From Rhodopseudomonas palustris (GTDB taxonomy: Bacteria; Pseudomonadota; Alphaproteobacteria; Rhizobiales; Xanthobacteraceae): a stretch of 64,000 nt of DNA. The first letter of the stretch is position 1. Every line of letters begins with the position of its first letter. The translations under genes and the position numbers were made by a program. The stretch spans positions 3,572,501-3,636,500 of the forward strand of contig NZ_CP140155.1 in the NCBI RefSeq assembly GCF_034479375.1, written 5' to 3'. The notes under the pieces are model-generated. The model made no database searches. It saw nothing but the letters and a program-made list of their open reading frames with translations, and was not told where the DNA came from. This document shows, one piece after another, positions 34,166 through 43,637 of the stretch.

Positions 34166-35059
34166 ATGCATATCGTCTGCCCCCATTGTACGACATCCTA
34201 TGCGATTGATCCGGCAAAACTGGGTGACACCGGCCGGACCGTGCGCTGTTCCCGCTGCAAGGAAGTCTGGCTGGCGCGTCCGGAGGACGTGATCCAGAGC
34301 GAGGCGCGCGTCGCGGCGATGACGGCCGAGGACAAGCAGCCGACCGACGATCTCGCCGCCGATGCCGGCTGGGGCCTGACCGACGACGACCAGGACACGC
34401 CGGTCGTCGACAGCCCGCCGATCGCAGCCGAACTGCCGACAGTCGAAGATCGCACGACGCCCGAACCGGAGCCAGATGCGGATGCGGATGCGGATGCGGA
34501 AGTCGTGCCGCGCGCGGGCCGCAAGCGCAGCAAGCGCTCGTTCGGCGCGCGCCGTCCCAAGGGGCTGAAGGCGCTGCTGGAGCCGCTCAAACAGGATCCG
34601 ATCGGGACGATCAAATCGGCGTTCACCGCCTCGACCGCCTGCGCGGCGTTCGGCGCGCTGGCGCTGGGGCTGCTGATCTGGCGCGCCGACGTGGTGCGGC
34701 TGCTGCCGCAGACCGGGACGTTCTACCGGCTGGTCGGGTTCGAGGTGAATCTGCGCTCGCTGGCGATCAAGGACGTCAAGATCAGCCGGGAGACGGTGGA
34801 GTCCAAGCCGGTGCTGGTGATCGAAGGCATGATCATGGGGCTCGGCCGCAAGCCGGCGGATCTGCCGCGACTGCGCTTCGTGGTCCGCGACGAGCGCGGC
34901 ACCGAAATCTACGCCTGGAACGCGGTGCTGGAGCAGACCGTGCTGCGGCCCGGCGAACAGGCCTGGTTCCGCTCGCGGCTGGCGTCGCCACCCGCCGAAG
35001 CCCGCTCGATCGACGTGCGCTTCTTCAACCGGCGCGATATCATGACCGGGGGCGCATGA
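34166..35059 (+). CDS. MJ0042 zinc-ribbon / DUF3426 membrane protein
   Basis: 297 aa. It opens MHIVCPHCTTSYAID with a second CSRC pair at about residue 29, the MJ0042 zinc ribbon. An acidic, variable region includes five Asp-Ala units coded by a GATGCG hexamer array (near 34470-34500). One membrane helix (AFGALALGLLIW, about 160) precedes a C-terminal DUF3426-like periplasmic domain. The ATG at 34166 is chosen because the zinc ribbon begins there. The function is unknown; location beside ftsEX and a CpdR-like regulator suggests a cell-cycle or envelope role. Confidence 0.85.
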   Translation: MHIVCPHCTTSYAIDPAKLGDTGRTVRCSRCKEVWLARPEDVIQSEARVAAMTAEDKQPTDDLAADAGWGLTDDDQDTPVVDSPPIAAELPTVEDRTTPEPEPDADADADAEVVPRAGRKRSKRSFGARRPKGLKALLEPLKQDPIGTIKSAFTASTACAAFGALALGLLIWRADVVRLLPQTGTFYRLVGFEVNLRSLAIKDVKISRETVESKPVLVIEGMIMGLGRKPADLPRLRFVVRDERGTEIYAWNAVLEQTVLRPGEQAWFRSRLASPPAEARSIDVRFFNRRDIMTGGA

Positions 35060-35120
35060 CGCCGATCCGATCCATCCGCGTGCCGGCCGGCCGCACGACG
35101 GCGCAAGCTGGGACCGAGTG

Positions 35121-35498
35121 ATGTCGCGAATCCTGATCGCCGACGATGAAGAATCGATGCGCCTGCTGGTGGCGCGCGCCATCGGCATGGACGGCCACGA
35201 GACCGTCACCGCCCAGGACGGCAGCGAGGCGCTGGAGATCCTGATCGAGAATGCGGGCCGGTTCGACCTGCTGCTGACCGACATCAAGATGCCGATCATG
35301 GACGGCATCGCGCTGGCGCTGGCGGCGGCGCGCGATTTCCCCGACCTCACCATCCTGCTGATGACCGGCTTCGCCGATCAGCGCGAGCGCGCCTCCGGGC
35401 TCGACGCCCTGATCCACGACGTCATCACCAAGCCGTTCTCGGTGGCCGACATCCGCAACGCGGTGGCCGCCGCGCTGGCGGCGAAGAAGACGGGCTGA
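35121..35498 (+). CDS. cpdR: Single-domain response regulator, CpdR-like
   Basis: 125 aa, one receiver domain and no output domain. The acidic pocket DDEES (residues 9-13), phospho-acceptor Asp in LLLTDIKMPIMDG (about 54), TGFAD and KPF lysine are present. The sequence is close to proteins called CpdR in Rhizobiales, which when unphosphorylated help ClpXP degrade cell-cycle regulators. A GTG immediately before the ATG is an alternative start. It follows the zinc-ribbon gene by 61 bp, probably on the same transcript. Confidence 0.85.
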   Translation: MSRILIADDEESMRLLVARAIGMDGHETVTAQDGSEALEILIENAGRFDLLLTDIKMPIMDGIALALAAARDFPDLTILLMTGFADQRERASGLDALIHDVITKPFSVADIRNAVAAALAAKKTG

Positions 35499-35523
35499 TC
35501 ACCAGCGCCGGACCGCAGCGCGC

Positions 35524-35649
35524 CCCCTCTCCCGCTTGCGGGAGAGAGCTGGGGTGAGGGCGAGCCGAGCACTGACTCAGACGCTCGTTGATAGGAGTGC
35601 CCTCACCCGGATCGCTGCGCGATCCGACCTCTCCCGCAGGCGGGAGAGG
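35524..35649. repeat. Palindromic repeat, family C
   Basis: CCCTCTCCCGCTTGCGGGAG and CCTCTCCCGCAGGCGGGAG around GGATCGCTGCGCGATCC. It lies between convergent cpdR and the TIGR02302 gene and could terminate both. Confidence 0.85.
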
Positions 35650-35679
35650 TTGCGCCATGCTCGGCGTTAGCTAATCGCC

Positions 35680-38226
35680 CTAATAATCCTTCAGCAGCCG
35701 CTCGATGTAATCGAGTTCGATCTGCGGCCGCACCGAATCGCCGAGGCGGCGGCGTAGTTCTTCGAGGATGCGGCGGACGCGCTGGACGTCGATCTCGCCG
35801 GGAATCTTCACCGTGAGATCGTCGCCGAATTCGCGGCCGCGCAGCGGCCGGCCGAGCGGGTCGGTGTTGGCGCCGCTGCTCTGCTGGCGGCCGGGACGGT
35901 TGCCCTGGCCTTCGCCCTGGCCGTCACCCTGCTGCATCGCCTCGGCGAGCTTCTGCGCGCCCTTGCGTAGTGCGTCGAGCGCGCGGCCCTGCGAGTCGAC
36001 GGCGCCGCTGGCATTGCCTTCGCCGAGCCGGCCCTCGGCGTCGCCCATCGCGGACTCCGCCTGGTCGAGACCGCCCTCGCCCTGCTCGCCCTGTTCGCCT
36101 TGCTGACCCTGGCCCTGCTCGCCCTGCTGGCCGCGCGGGCTCTGACCGAGACCCCGCTTGGCGAGTTCCTGCTGCAATTTGCGCAGCCGCTCCTGCAGGT
36201 TCTGCTGATCCTGCTGCAGGTCGCCGAGGCTCTGCTCGCCGTTCTGGCCGCGCATCCGGTCGCGGCGCTGATCCTGGCCTTCCTTGAAGGTCTTGTCGCG
36301 CAATTGCTGCTGCTTGCGGATCATGTCGCCGAGTTCGTTCATCGACTGCTGCATGTCGTCGTCGCCGCCCTGGCCGGGCTGCGCCATCTGCAGGTTCTCG
36401 AGCATCTGGGCGAGCTGTTCGAGCAACTGCTTGGCGGCATCCTTGTCGCCGGAGCGCGACAGCCGCTCCATCCGCTCGATCATGTTGTTGAGATCCTGCT
36501 GCCGCATCACCTTGGTGTTCGGATCGAGCGGGCGGGCGAGCTGCTGCGGATTGTTCTTCATCTGCTCGGCGAGCTGGCGCATGAAATTGTCGAGCGCGGC
36601 GCGCAGGTTCTCGGTGAGCTTCTTGATCTCCTCGTCGGAGGCGCCGCGTTCCAGCGCCTGCTTCAACGCGTCCTGCGCGGCGCGCAACGCCTTCTCCGCG
36701 TCCGACGTTTCGCCGTCCTCGATCGCCAGCGCGAGCGACCAAAGGCTGGCGACGACCTCACGTAGCGCGTCGTCGGTGCGGGCGCGTTCGAGCTGGTCGG
36801 CGACGCTGTAGAGGCCGAGATACTGGCCGGCGTCCGGCGTGAACGCTTCCGGCGCGATCATCAGCGCGTCGAGCGCGGTGTAGACCTGCGCGTTCTTGGT
36901 AGCGTCGAGCGCCAGAATGCGGCGCTGCTCGATCAGCGCCCGCGCCAGCGGCTTGGTGAACAGCCGCTCCGGCAGCCGCATCTTATGCGGCTCGCTGCGG
37001 CCTTCATTGCCGGCCTCGTCCTTCGCGGTCAGCGTCAGCGTGACTTCGGCGCCCGCATAGGGATCCTCGCTGAGATCCTTCACGGTCTGGCCGACGCCGG
37101 CGCGGGTCCGCGCATTCGGCAGCGTCAGCGCGAATTGCGGCGGCTCGTACAGCGGCCGCGGCGTGTCGCTGCTCTGCTCGTCCGCCGACGGCGCCTTGCT
37201 GACCAGCGCGTGCGCTTCGGTGATGCCGTAATCGTCTTCGAGCTTGTAGGACAGTTGCAGCGAGCCGCGAGCCTGCCGCTCCGGATCCTTGGCCAGAGCG
37301 ATCGACGGCGCGTGATCGGCCGTCACCTTGAACGCCCATTGCGGCTGGCCGGACGGGGCGCGGACATGCGCGGTGCCGTCGCCGGTGATCTTGTAATGCC
37401 GCTCGCTGGTGCCCGCAGGCGCCTGGCCCTCCGGCTGGGCCTCGACGATGCCGCCCGTCACCGCGACGTCGAGCGCGCCGCCGCTGGACCGCACCAGCAG
37501 GATCGAGCCGGCCGGCACCGGCAGCGCGGCCTGGTTCTGCGCGGCGAGGTCCTTGTTGGCGGCCGACAGAATGATCGGCGGCTTGTTGGTGTAGACCGGC
37601 GGCGTCACCCAGGCGTCGACACGAACGTTCGGGGCGGCCAGCGCGCCGTTCCAGTCGAACGCCGCGGCGACGCGCGAGGTCCGTTCCTCGCCTGCGGCGA
37701 TGAAGGTCGCGACCAGCAGCACCGCGACCAAGGCGCGCAGCGCCCATGGATCGTGCTTCGGCAGCCGCGGCTCCGGCAGCCCGGCGCGAATCCCCTGCAG
37801 CGCCGCCAGCATGCGCTCGCGCTGCGCCCGCCACAGCGCCTGCGCCACCGGATCGCTGGAGGCCAGCGTATCGGTCAGGGCGGTAGCGGGGCGATGCTTC
37901 AGCCCGGTGTTGCGATCGAGCCGGGACAGCGCCTCGTCGCGGCTCGGCCAGCGGAACCTGACGACGGGGTAGAGCGCGGCCAGCGCCAGCGCCGCGAACA
38001 GCACCAGGCCGCCGATGCGCCCGGTGAACGGCAGCGCCAGCCACAGCCCGGCCCAGGACGCCGCCAAAAAAAGCCCGACGACGCTCAGCAGCCGGACCAG
38101 AAGCGGCCAGCTCCGTTCCCAGGCGATCGCGATCGTCGCGCGCTGCAGCGCCGTGGCCAGTCGCAGCCGCGCGGTCGCGTCTGGATCGCGCGGGGGCTGT
38201 GACGGGTCGGGACTGCGTCCGCTCAA
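35680..38226 (-). CDS. TIGR02302/DUF4175 large membrane protein
   Basis: 848 aa. Two N-terminal membrane helices (LLVRLLSVVGLFLAASWAGLWLAL and GGLVLFAALALAALYPVV) and one near 170 (ALRALVAVLLVATFIAAG) precede a long periplasmic region with a beta-rich part (VRVDAWVTPPVYTNKPPI). A helical coiled coil follows (LDNFMRQLAEQMKNNPQQLARPLD, then QQLRDKTFKEGQDQRRDRM), with a Gln/Gly-rich low-complexity stretch (about 690-740). This layout is the TIGR02302 family of Alphaproteobacteria, usually next to lysA; the function is unknown. The C-terminus (DLTVKIPGEIDVQRVRRILEELRRRL) is highly regular and likely helical. Confidence 0.9.
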   Translation of the reverse strand: MSGRSPDPSQPPRDPDATARLRLATALQRATIAIAWERSWPLLVRLLSVVGLFLAASWAGLWLALPFTGRIGGLVLFAALALAALYPVVRFRWPSRDEALSRLDRNTGLKHRPATALTDTLASSDPVAQALWRAQRERMLAALQGIRAGLPEPRLPKHDPWALRALVAVLLVATFIAAGEERTSRVAAAFDWNGALAAPNVRVDAWVTPPVYTNKPPIILSAANKDLAAQNQAALPVPAGSILLVRSSGGALDVAVTGGIVEAQPEGQAPAGTSERHYKITGDGTAHVRAPSGQPQWAFKVTADHAPSIALAKDPERQARGSLQLSYKLEDDYGITEAHALVSKAPSADEQSSDTPRPLYEPPQFALTLPNARTRAGVGQTVKDLSEDPYAGAEVTLTLTAKDEAGNEGRSEPHKMRLPERLFTKPLARALIEQRRILALDATKNAQVYTALDALMIAPEAFTPDAGQYLGLYSVADQLERARTDDALREVVASLWSLALAIEDGETSDAEKALRAAQDALKQALERGASDEEIKKLTENLRAALDNFMRQLAEQMKNNPQQLARPLDPNTKVMRQQDLNNMIERMERLSRSGDKDAAKQLLEQLAQMLENLQMAQPGQGGDDDMQQSMNELGDMIRKQQQLRDKTFKEGQDQRRDRMRGQNGEQSLGDLQQDQQNLQERLRKLQQELAKRGLGQSPRGQQGEQGQGQQGEQGEQGEGGLDQAESAMGDAEGRLGEGNASGAVDSQGRALDALRKGAQKLAEAMQQGDGQGEGQGNRPGRQQSSGANTDPLGRPLRGREFGDDLTVKIPGEIDVQRVRRILEELRRRLGDSVRPQIELDYIERLLKDY

Positions 38227-38381
38227 CTATCTCTCCGGGTTGCAACCAGAACAGCCTACCACGGCGGCGGCAATGAGGCACCTTGCACCAGCGCAGGCCG
38301 CCGCGGGTTGTCCCACACGAATGCGTGACGGACGCGCCGGCAGTCCGTAACGTCCGCGCCATTCCAACAAGAGGACCCACG

Positions 38382-38762
38382 ATGGACAAGACGACGCACG
38401 ACAAGGGGCTCGAGATCCGCAAGGCGGTGCTGGGCGAAGCCTATGTCGAGAACGCGCTGAAGAACGCCGACGACTTCAACAAGCCGTTCCAGGAACTGGT
38501 CACCGAATATTGCTGGGGCGCGATCTGGGGCCGCGAGGAACTGCCGCGCAAGACCCGCAGCATGCTCAACCTGGCGATGATCGCGATCCTGAACCGGCCG
38601 CACGAACTGCGCGCCCACATCAAGGGCGCGCTGACCAACGGCGTGAGCCGCGACGAGATCCGCGAAATCTTCATGCAGGTCGCCTGCTACGCCGGCGTGC
38701 CGGCCGGCGTCGACAGCTTCCGCATCGCCCGCGAGGTGTTCGCCGAGATCGACAAGGGGTGA
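38382..38762 (+). CDS. Carboxymuconolactone decarboxylase-like protein
   Basis: 126 aa, the size of PcaC. Conserved blocks are NKPFQELVTEYCWGAIWGREELPRKTRSMLNLAMIAIL and the C-terminal MQVACYAGVPAGVDSFRIA. PcaC decarboxylates 4-carboxymuconolactone in protocatechuate breakdown, but many homologues are of unknown use or act as AhpD-like peroxidases. It has no CxxC, so the AhpD role is unlikely. No other pca gene is near. The ATG follows AGAGGACC. It is divergent from the TIGR02302 gene. Confidence 0.85.
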   Translation: MDKTTHDKGLEIRKAVLGEAYVENALKNADDFNKPFQELVTEYCWGAIWGREELPRKTRSMLNLAMIAILNRPHELRAHIKGALTNGVSRDEIREIFMQVACYAGVPAGVDSFRIAREVFAEIDKG

Positions 38763-38784
38763 CGCGCCGAGGCGACGTGGCGCG

Positions 38785-39345
38785 CTACAACATCCGCGGC
38801 AGCACGTCGGCCTTCGGGTTCCGGTCGAAGAAGCGGTGCTTCAGCGCGCCGAGCACATGCAGCCCGACCAGCGCCAGCAGGGTGTAGGCCAGCGTCTTGT
38901 GCAGGAACTGAAAGACCCGGAACCAGTCATCGTTCTTCGGCAGCAATTCGGGAAGATGAATGCCGAAGAACGTCACCCCGTCGCTCTGGGTGAAGCTGCT
39001 GGACATCGCATAGCCCATCAGCGGCACGATCAGCAGCAGCGCGTAGATCGCCACATGCACGACATGCGAGAGCACGCGCTCCTGCGCCGGCAGTTCGGCC
39101 GGCCCCGGCAGGCGCGACGTCGCGCGGATGCCGAGCTGAATCAGCACGACGAGGAAGACCAGCACGCCGAATGATTTGTGCAGCGGATAGAGCTGCTCGA
39201 ATTTCGCGGCGGTCTCGTCGTCGAGCGACGTCATCGTCCAGCCCGCCCCGATCAATCCGAGGATCAGCAGCGCGCGCAGCCAGTGCAGGATGCGGAGCGT
39301 CGCGGGATATTTGTCGACGACATCGTCGTGCGTGGCCTGGCTCAT
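38785..39345 (-). CDS. Cytochrome b561-family membrane protein
   Basis: 186 aa with four membrane helices. Haem-ligand histidines are recognisable in ATLRILHWLRALLILG, LYPLHKSFGVLVFLV, LSHVVHVAIYALLLIVPLMGY and LHKTLAYTLLALVGLHVLGALKHRF. Bacterial b561 proteins (CybB group) carry two b haems and move electrons from quinol, some to superoxide. It ends 22 bp from the stop of the carboxymuconolactone decarboxylase-like gene, in convergent orientation. Confidence 0.92.
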   Translation of the reverse strand: MSQATHDDVVDKYPATLRILHWLRALLILGLIGAGWTMTSLDDETAAKFEQLYPLHKSFGVLVFLVVLIQLGIRATSRLPGPAELPAQERVLSHVVHVAIYALLLIVPLMGYAMSSSFTQSDGVTFFGIHLPELLPKNDDWFRVFQFLHKTLAYTLLALVGLHVLGALKHRFFDRNPKADVLPRML

Positions 39346-39723
39346 GTCCTGATTGTCCTGGATCGACGTGGATGCGGGCGCGAGCCCGGCCTGCGATGGC
39401 GGCGGCGGTGTTGAGCGGTGCGCTGATGGCGAATCTAAGGCTCGCGCATGGCGTGCAGCCGCGTGGGTCGCGCTTTGCCGTGCCGCGAACCGACCAGCCG
39501 CCGCCTAGCGCGCCGCGTTAAGGTTGATCGGTTAGGTTAAGCAATGGTTTGCGTTGCCGCGGCGCGGCGGATCGATACGGTCACCACGTCGCGCGAACTG
39601 GTCGGCGAGGCCGCACTCCCGGCCACGATTGCAATGCGCGATCCGGGACCGCCAGCTTTTGTCCGCCGCGTTCTGGCGGTCCCACCCCTTACTCTTGCTA
39701 TCAGCGAATTTAGAGGCGGCGCG
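39346..39723. other. Intergenic region between lysA and the b561 gene
   Basis: About 380 bp on the lysA/b561 strand without a credible gene. The part near 39346-39540 should hold the b561 promoter, including an AT-richer GTTAAGGTTGATCGGTTAGG. A strong hairpin lies at 39645-39683; nothing else is recognised. Confidence 0.4.
39645..39683 (-). terminator. Hairpin downstream of lysA
   Basis: Perfect 11-bp stem GGGACCGCCAG / CTGGCGGTCCC with a 17-nt loop, 41 bp past the lysA stop. No T-run on either side, so it may terminate poorly or protect the mRNA 3' end. Confidence 0.5.
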
Positions 39724-40989
39724 TCACAGCCACGGCGCCGGCTGATCCAGCGCGATCAGTTGCTCGACCTCGATGCGGGGGCGCACCACCGCGAACTGAT
39801 CGTCCTTGACCAGCACTTCGGGCACCAGCGCGCGGGTGTTGTAGGTACACGCCTGCACCGCGCCATAGGCGCCCGCCGTCATGATCGCGATCAGGTCGCC
39901 GGATTTCAGCTCCGGCAGTTGGCGGTCGAGCGCCAGGTAATCGCCGGTCTCGCAGACCGGGCCGACGACGTCGGCGGTGATCGTCTTCGCGCCCGGCAGA
40001 GGCTCTGCGACCGGCAGGATCTCGTGATAGGCCTCGTACAGCGTCGGCCGGATCAAATCGTTCATCGCCGCGTCGATGATGACGAAGGTCTTGCCGTCGC
40101 CGTGCTTCACATAGATCACCTGCGCGACCAGGATGCCGGCGTTGCCGACGATCATCCGGCCCGGCTCGAACAGCAGCGCGCAGCCGAGATTGTGGGTGAC
40201 GCGCTTGACCATCTCCGCATAGGCGAACGGCTCCGGCGGCGCGGCGCGGTCCTCGTAGTACGGGATGCCGAGACCGCCGCCGAAATCGACGTGGCTGATC
40301 GTGTGACCATCGCCGCGGAGCTGGTGCACGAATTCGGCGACGAGGCGGAACGCCGATTCCATCGGCGCCAGATCGATGATCTGGCTGCCGATATGGACGT
40401 CGACGCCGGCGATCTGGAGACCGGGGAGCTTGGCGGCGCGGGCATAGACGTCGCGGGCGTGCGCCAGCGGAATGCCGAACTTGTTCTCGGATTTGCCGGT
40501 CGAGATCTTGGCGTGGGTGCCGGAATCGACGTCCGGATTGACCCGGATCGAGATCCGCGCGACGCGCCCGGTCTCGACCGCGAGCCGCGATAGTAATTCC
40601 AGCTCGGGCTCGGATTCGACGTTGAGGCACTTGATGTCATGCGCCAGCGCGGCGCGCAGTTCGGCCTCGGTCTTGCCGACCCCGGAGAACACGATCTTGC
40701 TCGCCGGAATGCCCGCGGCCAATGCGCGCTGCAATTCACCGCCCGAGACGACGTCGGCGCCGGCGCCGAGCTTCGCCAGCGTGCGCAGCACCGACTGGTT
40801 GGAATTGGCCTTCATCGCGTAGCACACCAGCGCGTCGGTGCCGGCGAAGGCTTCGCTGAAGACGCGGTAGTGCCGCTCCAGCGTGGCGGTGGAGTAGCAA
40901 TAGAACGGGGTGCCGACCGCGCGCGCGATCGAGGCAAGACCGACGCCTTCGGCATGGAGGGCGCCGTCGCGGTAGTCGAAATGACGCAT
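39724..40989 (-). CDS. lysA: Diaminopimelate decarboxylase
   Basis: 421 aa. The pyridoxal-phosphate lysine lies in VCYAMKANSNQSVLRTLA (about residue 61). GGGLGIPY, EPGRMIVGNAG and the C-terminal CETGDYLALDRQLPE are family landmarks. It decarboxylates meso-diaminopimelate to lysine, the last step of lysine synthesis and a drain on a peptidoglycan precursor. It lies 6 bp after the LptM-like lipoprotein gene and shares an operon with argH, a common alphaproteobacterial order. Confidence 0.96.
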   Translation of the reverse strand: MRHFDYRDGALHAEGVGLASIARAVGTPFYCYSTATLERHYRVFSEAFAGTDALVCYAMKANSNQSVLRTLAKLGAGADVVSGGELQRALAAGIPASKIVFSGVGKTEAELRAALAHDIKCLNVESEPELELLSRLAVETGRVARISIRVNPDVDSGTHAKISTGKSENKFGIPLAHARDVYARAAKLPGLQIAGVDVHIGSQIIDLAPMESAFRLVAEFVHQLRGDGHTISHVDFGGGLGIPYYEDRAAPPEPFAYAEMVKRVTHNLGCALLFEPGRMIVGNAGILVAQVIYVKHGDGKTFVIIDAAMNDLIRPTLYEAYHEILPVAEPLPGAKTITADVVGPVCETGDYLALDRQLPELKSGDLIAIMTAGAYGAVQACTYNTRALVPEVLVKDDQFAVVRPRIEVEQLIALDQPAPWL

Positions 40990-40995
40990 CGCGGA

Positions 40996-41247
40996 TCAGT
41001 CCAGCAGCGGGTCGAGGATGATGCGCTTCTTCTGGCCTTTGGCGGCGACCGGCGGCGCGTTGGTGCCGTAGGACGAATCGAACACGTCGCCCTTGGCGGC
41101 GGGTGCGGAGGAAGGCGCGGACGACGACGTCTCGGCGGCGCCGGACGGCAGGTCCAGCCCGCCTTTACGGCCGCAGCCCGCAAGGGCCAGCGTCGCCACG
41201 GCAATCACAACAAGCGCCCATCGCGATGGGCCGGCAGTGCGGTTCAC
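40996..41247 (-). CDS. lptM: LptM-like small lipoprotein
   Basis: 83 aa from a GTG start with GGGG about 9 nt upstream; an ATG 27 bp earlier has AGG too close. The signal peptide ends in a lipobox LALAGC (Cys25), then a Gly-Arg-Lys-Gly-Gly segment like that of LptM/YifL. The rest is Ser/Ala/Pro-rich and ends KKRIILDPLLD. LptM assists assembly of the LPS translocon LptD in E. coli; the same role here is inferred. The place between argH and lysA is typical. Confidence 0.8.
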   Translation of the reverse strand: MNRTAGPSRWALVVIAVATLALAGCGRKGGLDLPSGAAETSSSAPSSAPAAKGDVFDSSYGTNAPPVAAKGQKKRIILDPLLD

Positions 41248-41340
41248 GTCGTCAATCCCCAATTGCGGCCGCATCCTACAGAGATTGCCGCGCTCTGGCG
41301 AGACCCGGCGCGGCAGAGAATTATCCCGCGGCTTCCCGGT

Positions 41341-42738
41341 TCAGCCCAATTTCCGCTCTTTTTCCAGTCGCTTGAGCCACGCCTTGGCCTGCGCGCGGAC
41401 GTTCTTCGGCGCCGTGCCGCCATAAGAGGTGCGGCTCTTCACCGAGGACTCGACGCTGAGCACCGCCAGCGCATCCTTGGTGATGCGCTTTTCCACCGCC
41501 TGCATCTCGGCGAGCGGCAGTTCGTGCAGCGCCAGGCCCTGCTTGGCGGCGAGGCCGACGATCCGGCCGGTGACATGGTGCGCGTCGCGGAACGGCATCT
41601 TCAGCGTCCGCACCAGCCAGTCGGCGAGGTCCGTGGCGGTGGCATAGCCCTCGCCGGCCGCCGCCCGCATCCGGTCGTGCTCGGGGACGAGGTCGCGGAC
41701 CATCCCGGTCATCGCCCGGATCGCCAGCGACAGCGCGGCGAAGCCTTCCATCGCGCCCTGTTTGTCTTCCTGCATGTCCTTCTGATAGGCGAGCGGCAGG
41801 CCCTTCATCACGATCAACAGACCGTTGAGCGCGCCGATCACCCGGCCGGTCTTGGCGCGGACCAGCTCGGCGGCGTCCGGATTGCGCTTCTGCGGCATGA
41901 TCGACGAGCCGGTGGTGAACTTGTCCGACAGCCGGATCAGGCCGACCAGCGGCGAGGTCCAGATCACGATCTCCTCGGCGAAGCGCGACAGATGCACCGC
42001 GCAGATCGACGCCGCCGACAGCGTCTCCAGCACGAAGTCGCGGTCCGACACCGCATCCAGCGAATTCGCCATCGGCCGGTCGAAGCCGAGCTTCTGCGCG
42101 GTGGCGTGGCGGTCGATCGGGAACGAGGTGCCGGCCAGGGCTGCTGCGCCGAGCGGGCTTTCGTTGAGCCGCTTGCGGGCGTCCTGGAAACGGCCACGAT
42201 CGCGCGCCGCCATCTCCACATAGGCCATCAGATGATGGCCGAAGGTCACCGGCTGGGCGGTCTGCAGATGGGTGAAGCCCGGCATCACGGTGTCGGCCTG
42301 CTCCAGCGCCCGCTCCGCCAGCGCGAATTGAAACGCCGCCAGCGCCGCGTCGGTCTCGTCCAGCACGTCGCGGACGTAGAGCCGGAAATCGGTCGCGACC
42401 TGGTCGTTGCGCGAGCGCGCGGTATGCAGCCGCCCGGCGGCAGGGCCGATCAGCTCGGCGAGCCGGCTCTCGACGTTCATATGGATATCTTCGAGCGCGC
42501 GCTTGAAGGTGAATTTACCTGCGCCGATCTCTGACAGAATCGTGTCTAGACCCTTGCCGATATTTTTCGCATCGTTCGCCGTGATGATGCCCTGCGCGGC
42601 GAGCATGGCGGCATGGGCCTTGGACGCCGCGATGTCCTGGGCGTAGAGATGCCGATCGACGTCGATCGAGACGTTGATCTCTTCCATGATCGCGTCGGGG
42701 CGATCCGTGAACCGGCCGCCCCACATCTTGTTGCTCAT
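41341..42738 (-). CDS. argH: Argininosuccinate lyase
   Basis: 465 aa, full length. [11 protein letters not shown] at the start, [17 protein letters not shown] and the signature loop [12 protein letters not shown] (about residue 280) with the catalytic serine are intact. It splits argininosuccinate into arginine and fumarate. It is the first gene of the argH-lptM-lysA unit and divergent from tlpA across about 100 bp. Confidence 0.97.
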   Translation of the reverse strand: MSNKMWGGRFTDRPDAIMEEINVSIDVDRHLYAQDIAASKAHAAMLAAQGIITANDAKNIGKGLDTILSEIGAGKFTFKRALEDIHMNVESRLAELIGPAAGRLHTARSRNDQVATDFRLYVRDVLDETDAALAAFQFALAERALEQADTVMPGFTHLQTAQPVTFGHHLMAYVEMAARDRGRFQDARKRLNESPLGAAALAGTSFPIDRHATAQKLGFDRPMANSLDAVSDRDFVLETLSAASICAVHLSRFAEEIVIWTSPLVGLIRLSDKFTTGSSIMPQKRNPDAAELVRAKTGRVIGALNGLLIVMKGLPLAYQKDMQEDKQGAMEGFAALSLAIRAMTGMVRDLVPEHDRMRAAAGEGYATATDLADWLVRTLKMPFRDAHHVTGRIVGLAAKQGLALHELPLAEMQAVEKRITKDALAVLSVESSVKSRTSYGGTAPKNVRAQAKAWLKRLEKERKLG

Positions 42739-42844
42739 CTTTCGCCGCTCACTGTCCGCCGCTCACGATCATGCTCGCCTCTGAATCTTTCGAACCACAA
42801 GTGACCGCCTGCGAGCCCGCGGCGCGTCCCTGTCCCGAGTGCCG

Positions 42845-43510
42845 ATGACCGAGACCCAGCCCTCTTCCACTCCGCCGCGCCACGCCGGCCGCCGCACCAT
42901 CATTCTGGCCGCGATCGCCGTGCTCGTCGTCGCCGGAGCAGCGGGGGTATACGGGATCGGCGGGCTGCAGCGCAATGCAGGCGATCCGACCTGCCGGCCG
43001 GCGGTCGCGCTGGCGCAGCAGCTCAAGCCGCTGGCGCGCGGGGAGGTTGCGGCGGTGACGATGGCCTCGGCGCCGCTGAAGCTGCCCGACCTCGTTTTCC
43101 AGGACGGCGCCGGCCAGCCGAAGAAATTGTCCGACTTCCGCGGCAAGACCCTGCTGGTGAACCTGTGGGCGACCTGGTGCGTGCCGTGCCGCAAGGAAAT
43201 GCCCGCGCTCGACAATCTGCAGGGCAAGCTCGGCGGCAAGGATTTCGAGGTGGTGGCGATCAACATCGACACCCGCGACCCGGCCAAGCCGAAGAAGTTT
43301 CTCGACGACGAGAAGCTGACCCGGCTGAGCTACTTCACCGACGCCTCGGCCCGGGTGTTCCAGGACCTCAAAAGCGTCGGCCGCGCGCTGGGCATGCCGA
43401 CCTCGGTGCTGGTCGACGGCAAGGGCTGCGAGATCGCCACCATCGCCGGCCCCGCCGAATGGGACAGCGAAGACGCACTGGCGCTGGTGCGGGCCAGCCT
43501 CACCCGCTGA
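42845..43510 (+). CDS. tlpA: TlpA-type membrane-anchored thiol:disulfide oxidoreductase
   Basis: 221 aa. An N-terminal helix (TIILAAIAVLVVAGAAGVYGIGGL) anchors a periplasmic thioredoxin domain with active site WATWCVPCRKEMPALDN and the cis-proline segment MPTSVLVDG. In Bradyrhizobium TlpA reduces the copper chaperone and CoxB cysteines for cytochrome oxidase assembly; the same job is likely. A pair of cysteines outside the active site (TCRPAV, GKGCEI) also matches TlpA. A GTG two codons upstream is an alternative start. Confidence 0.92.
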   Translation: MTETQPSSTPPRHAGRRTIILAAIAVLVVAGAAGVYGIGGLQRNAGDPTCRPAVALAQQLKPLARGEVAAVTMASAPLKLPDLVFQDGAGQPKKLSDFRGKTLLVNLWATWCVPCRKEMPALDNLQGKLGGKDFEVVAINIDTRDPAKPKKFLDDEKLTRLSYFTDASARVFQDLKSVGRALGMPTSVLVDGKGCEIATIAGPAEWDSEDALALVRASLTR

Positions 43511-43637
43511 TCCGACGTCGCTGCCGGCGCAAAGCCCCCGCGACAAAAAGCCCTCGACGCACCGTCGGGAGTTTTCGTATTCGTTCGTCTTGCAGCAAGC
43601 CGCATCATGCGGCCGCAAAGAAATCAGGAGGAAGCGA

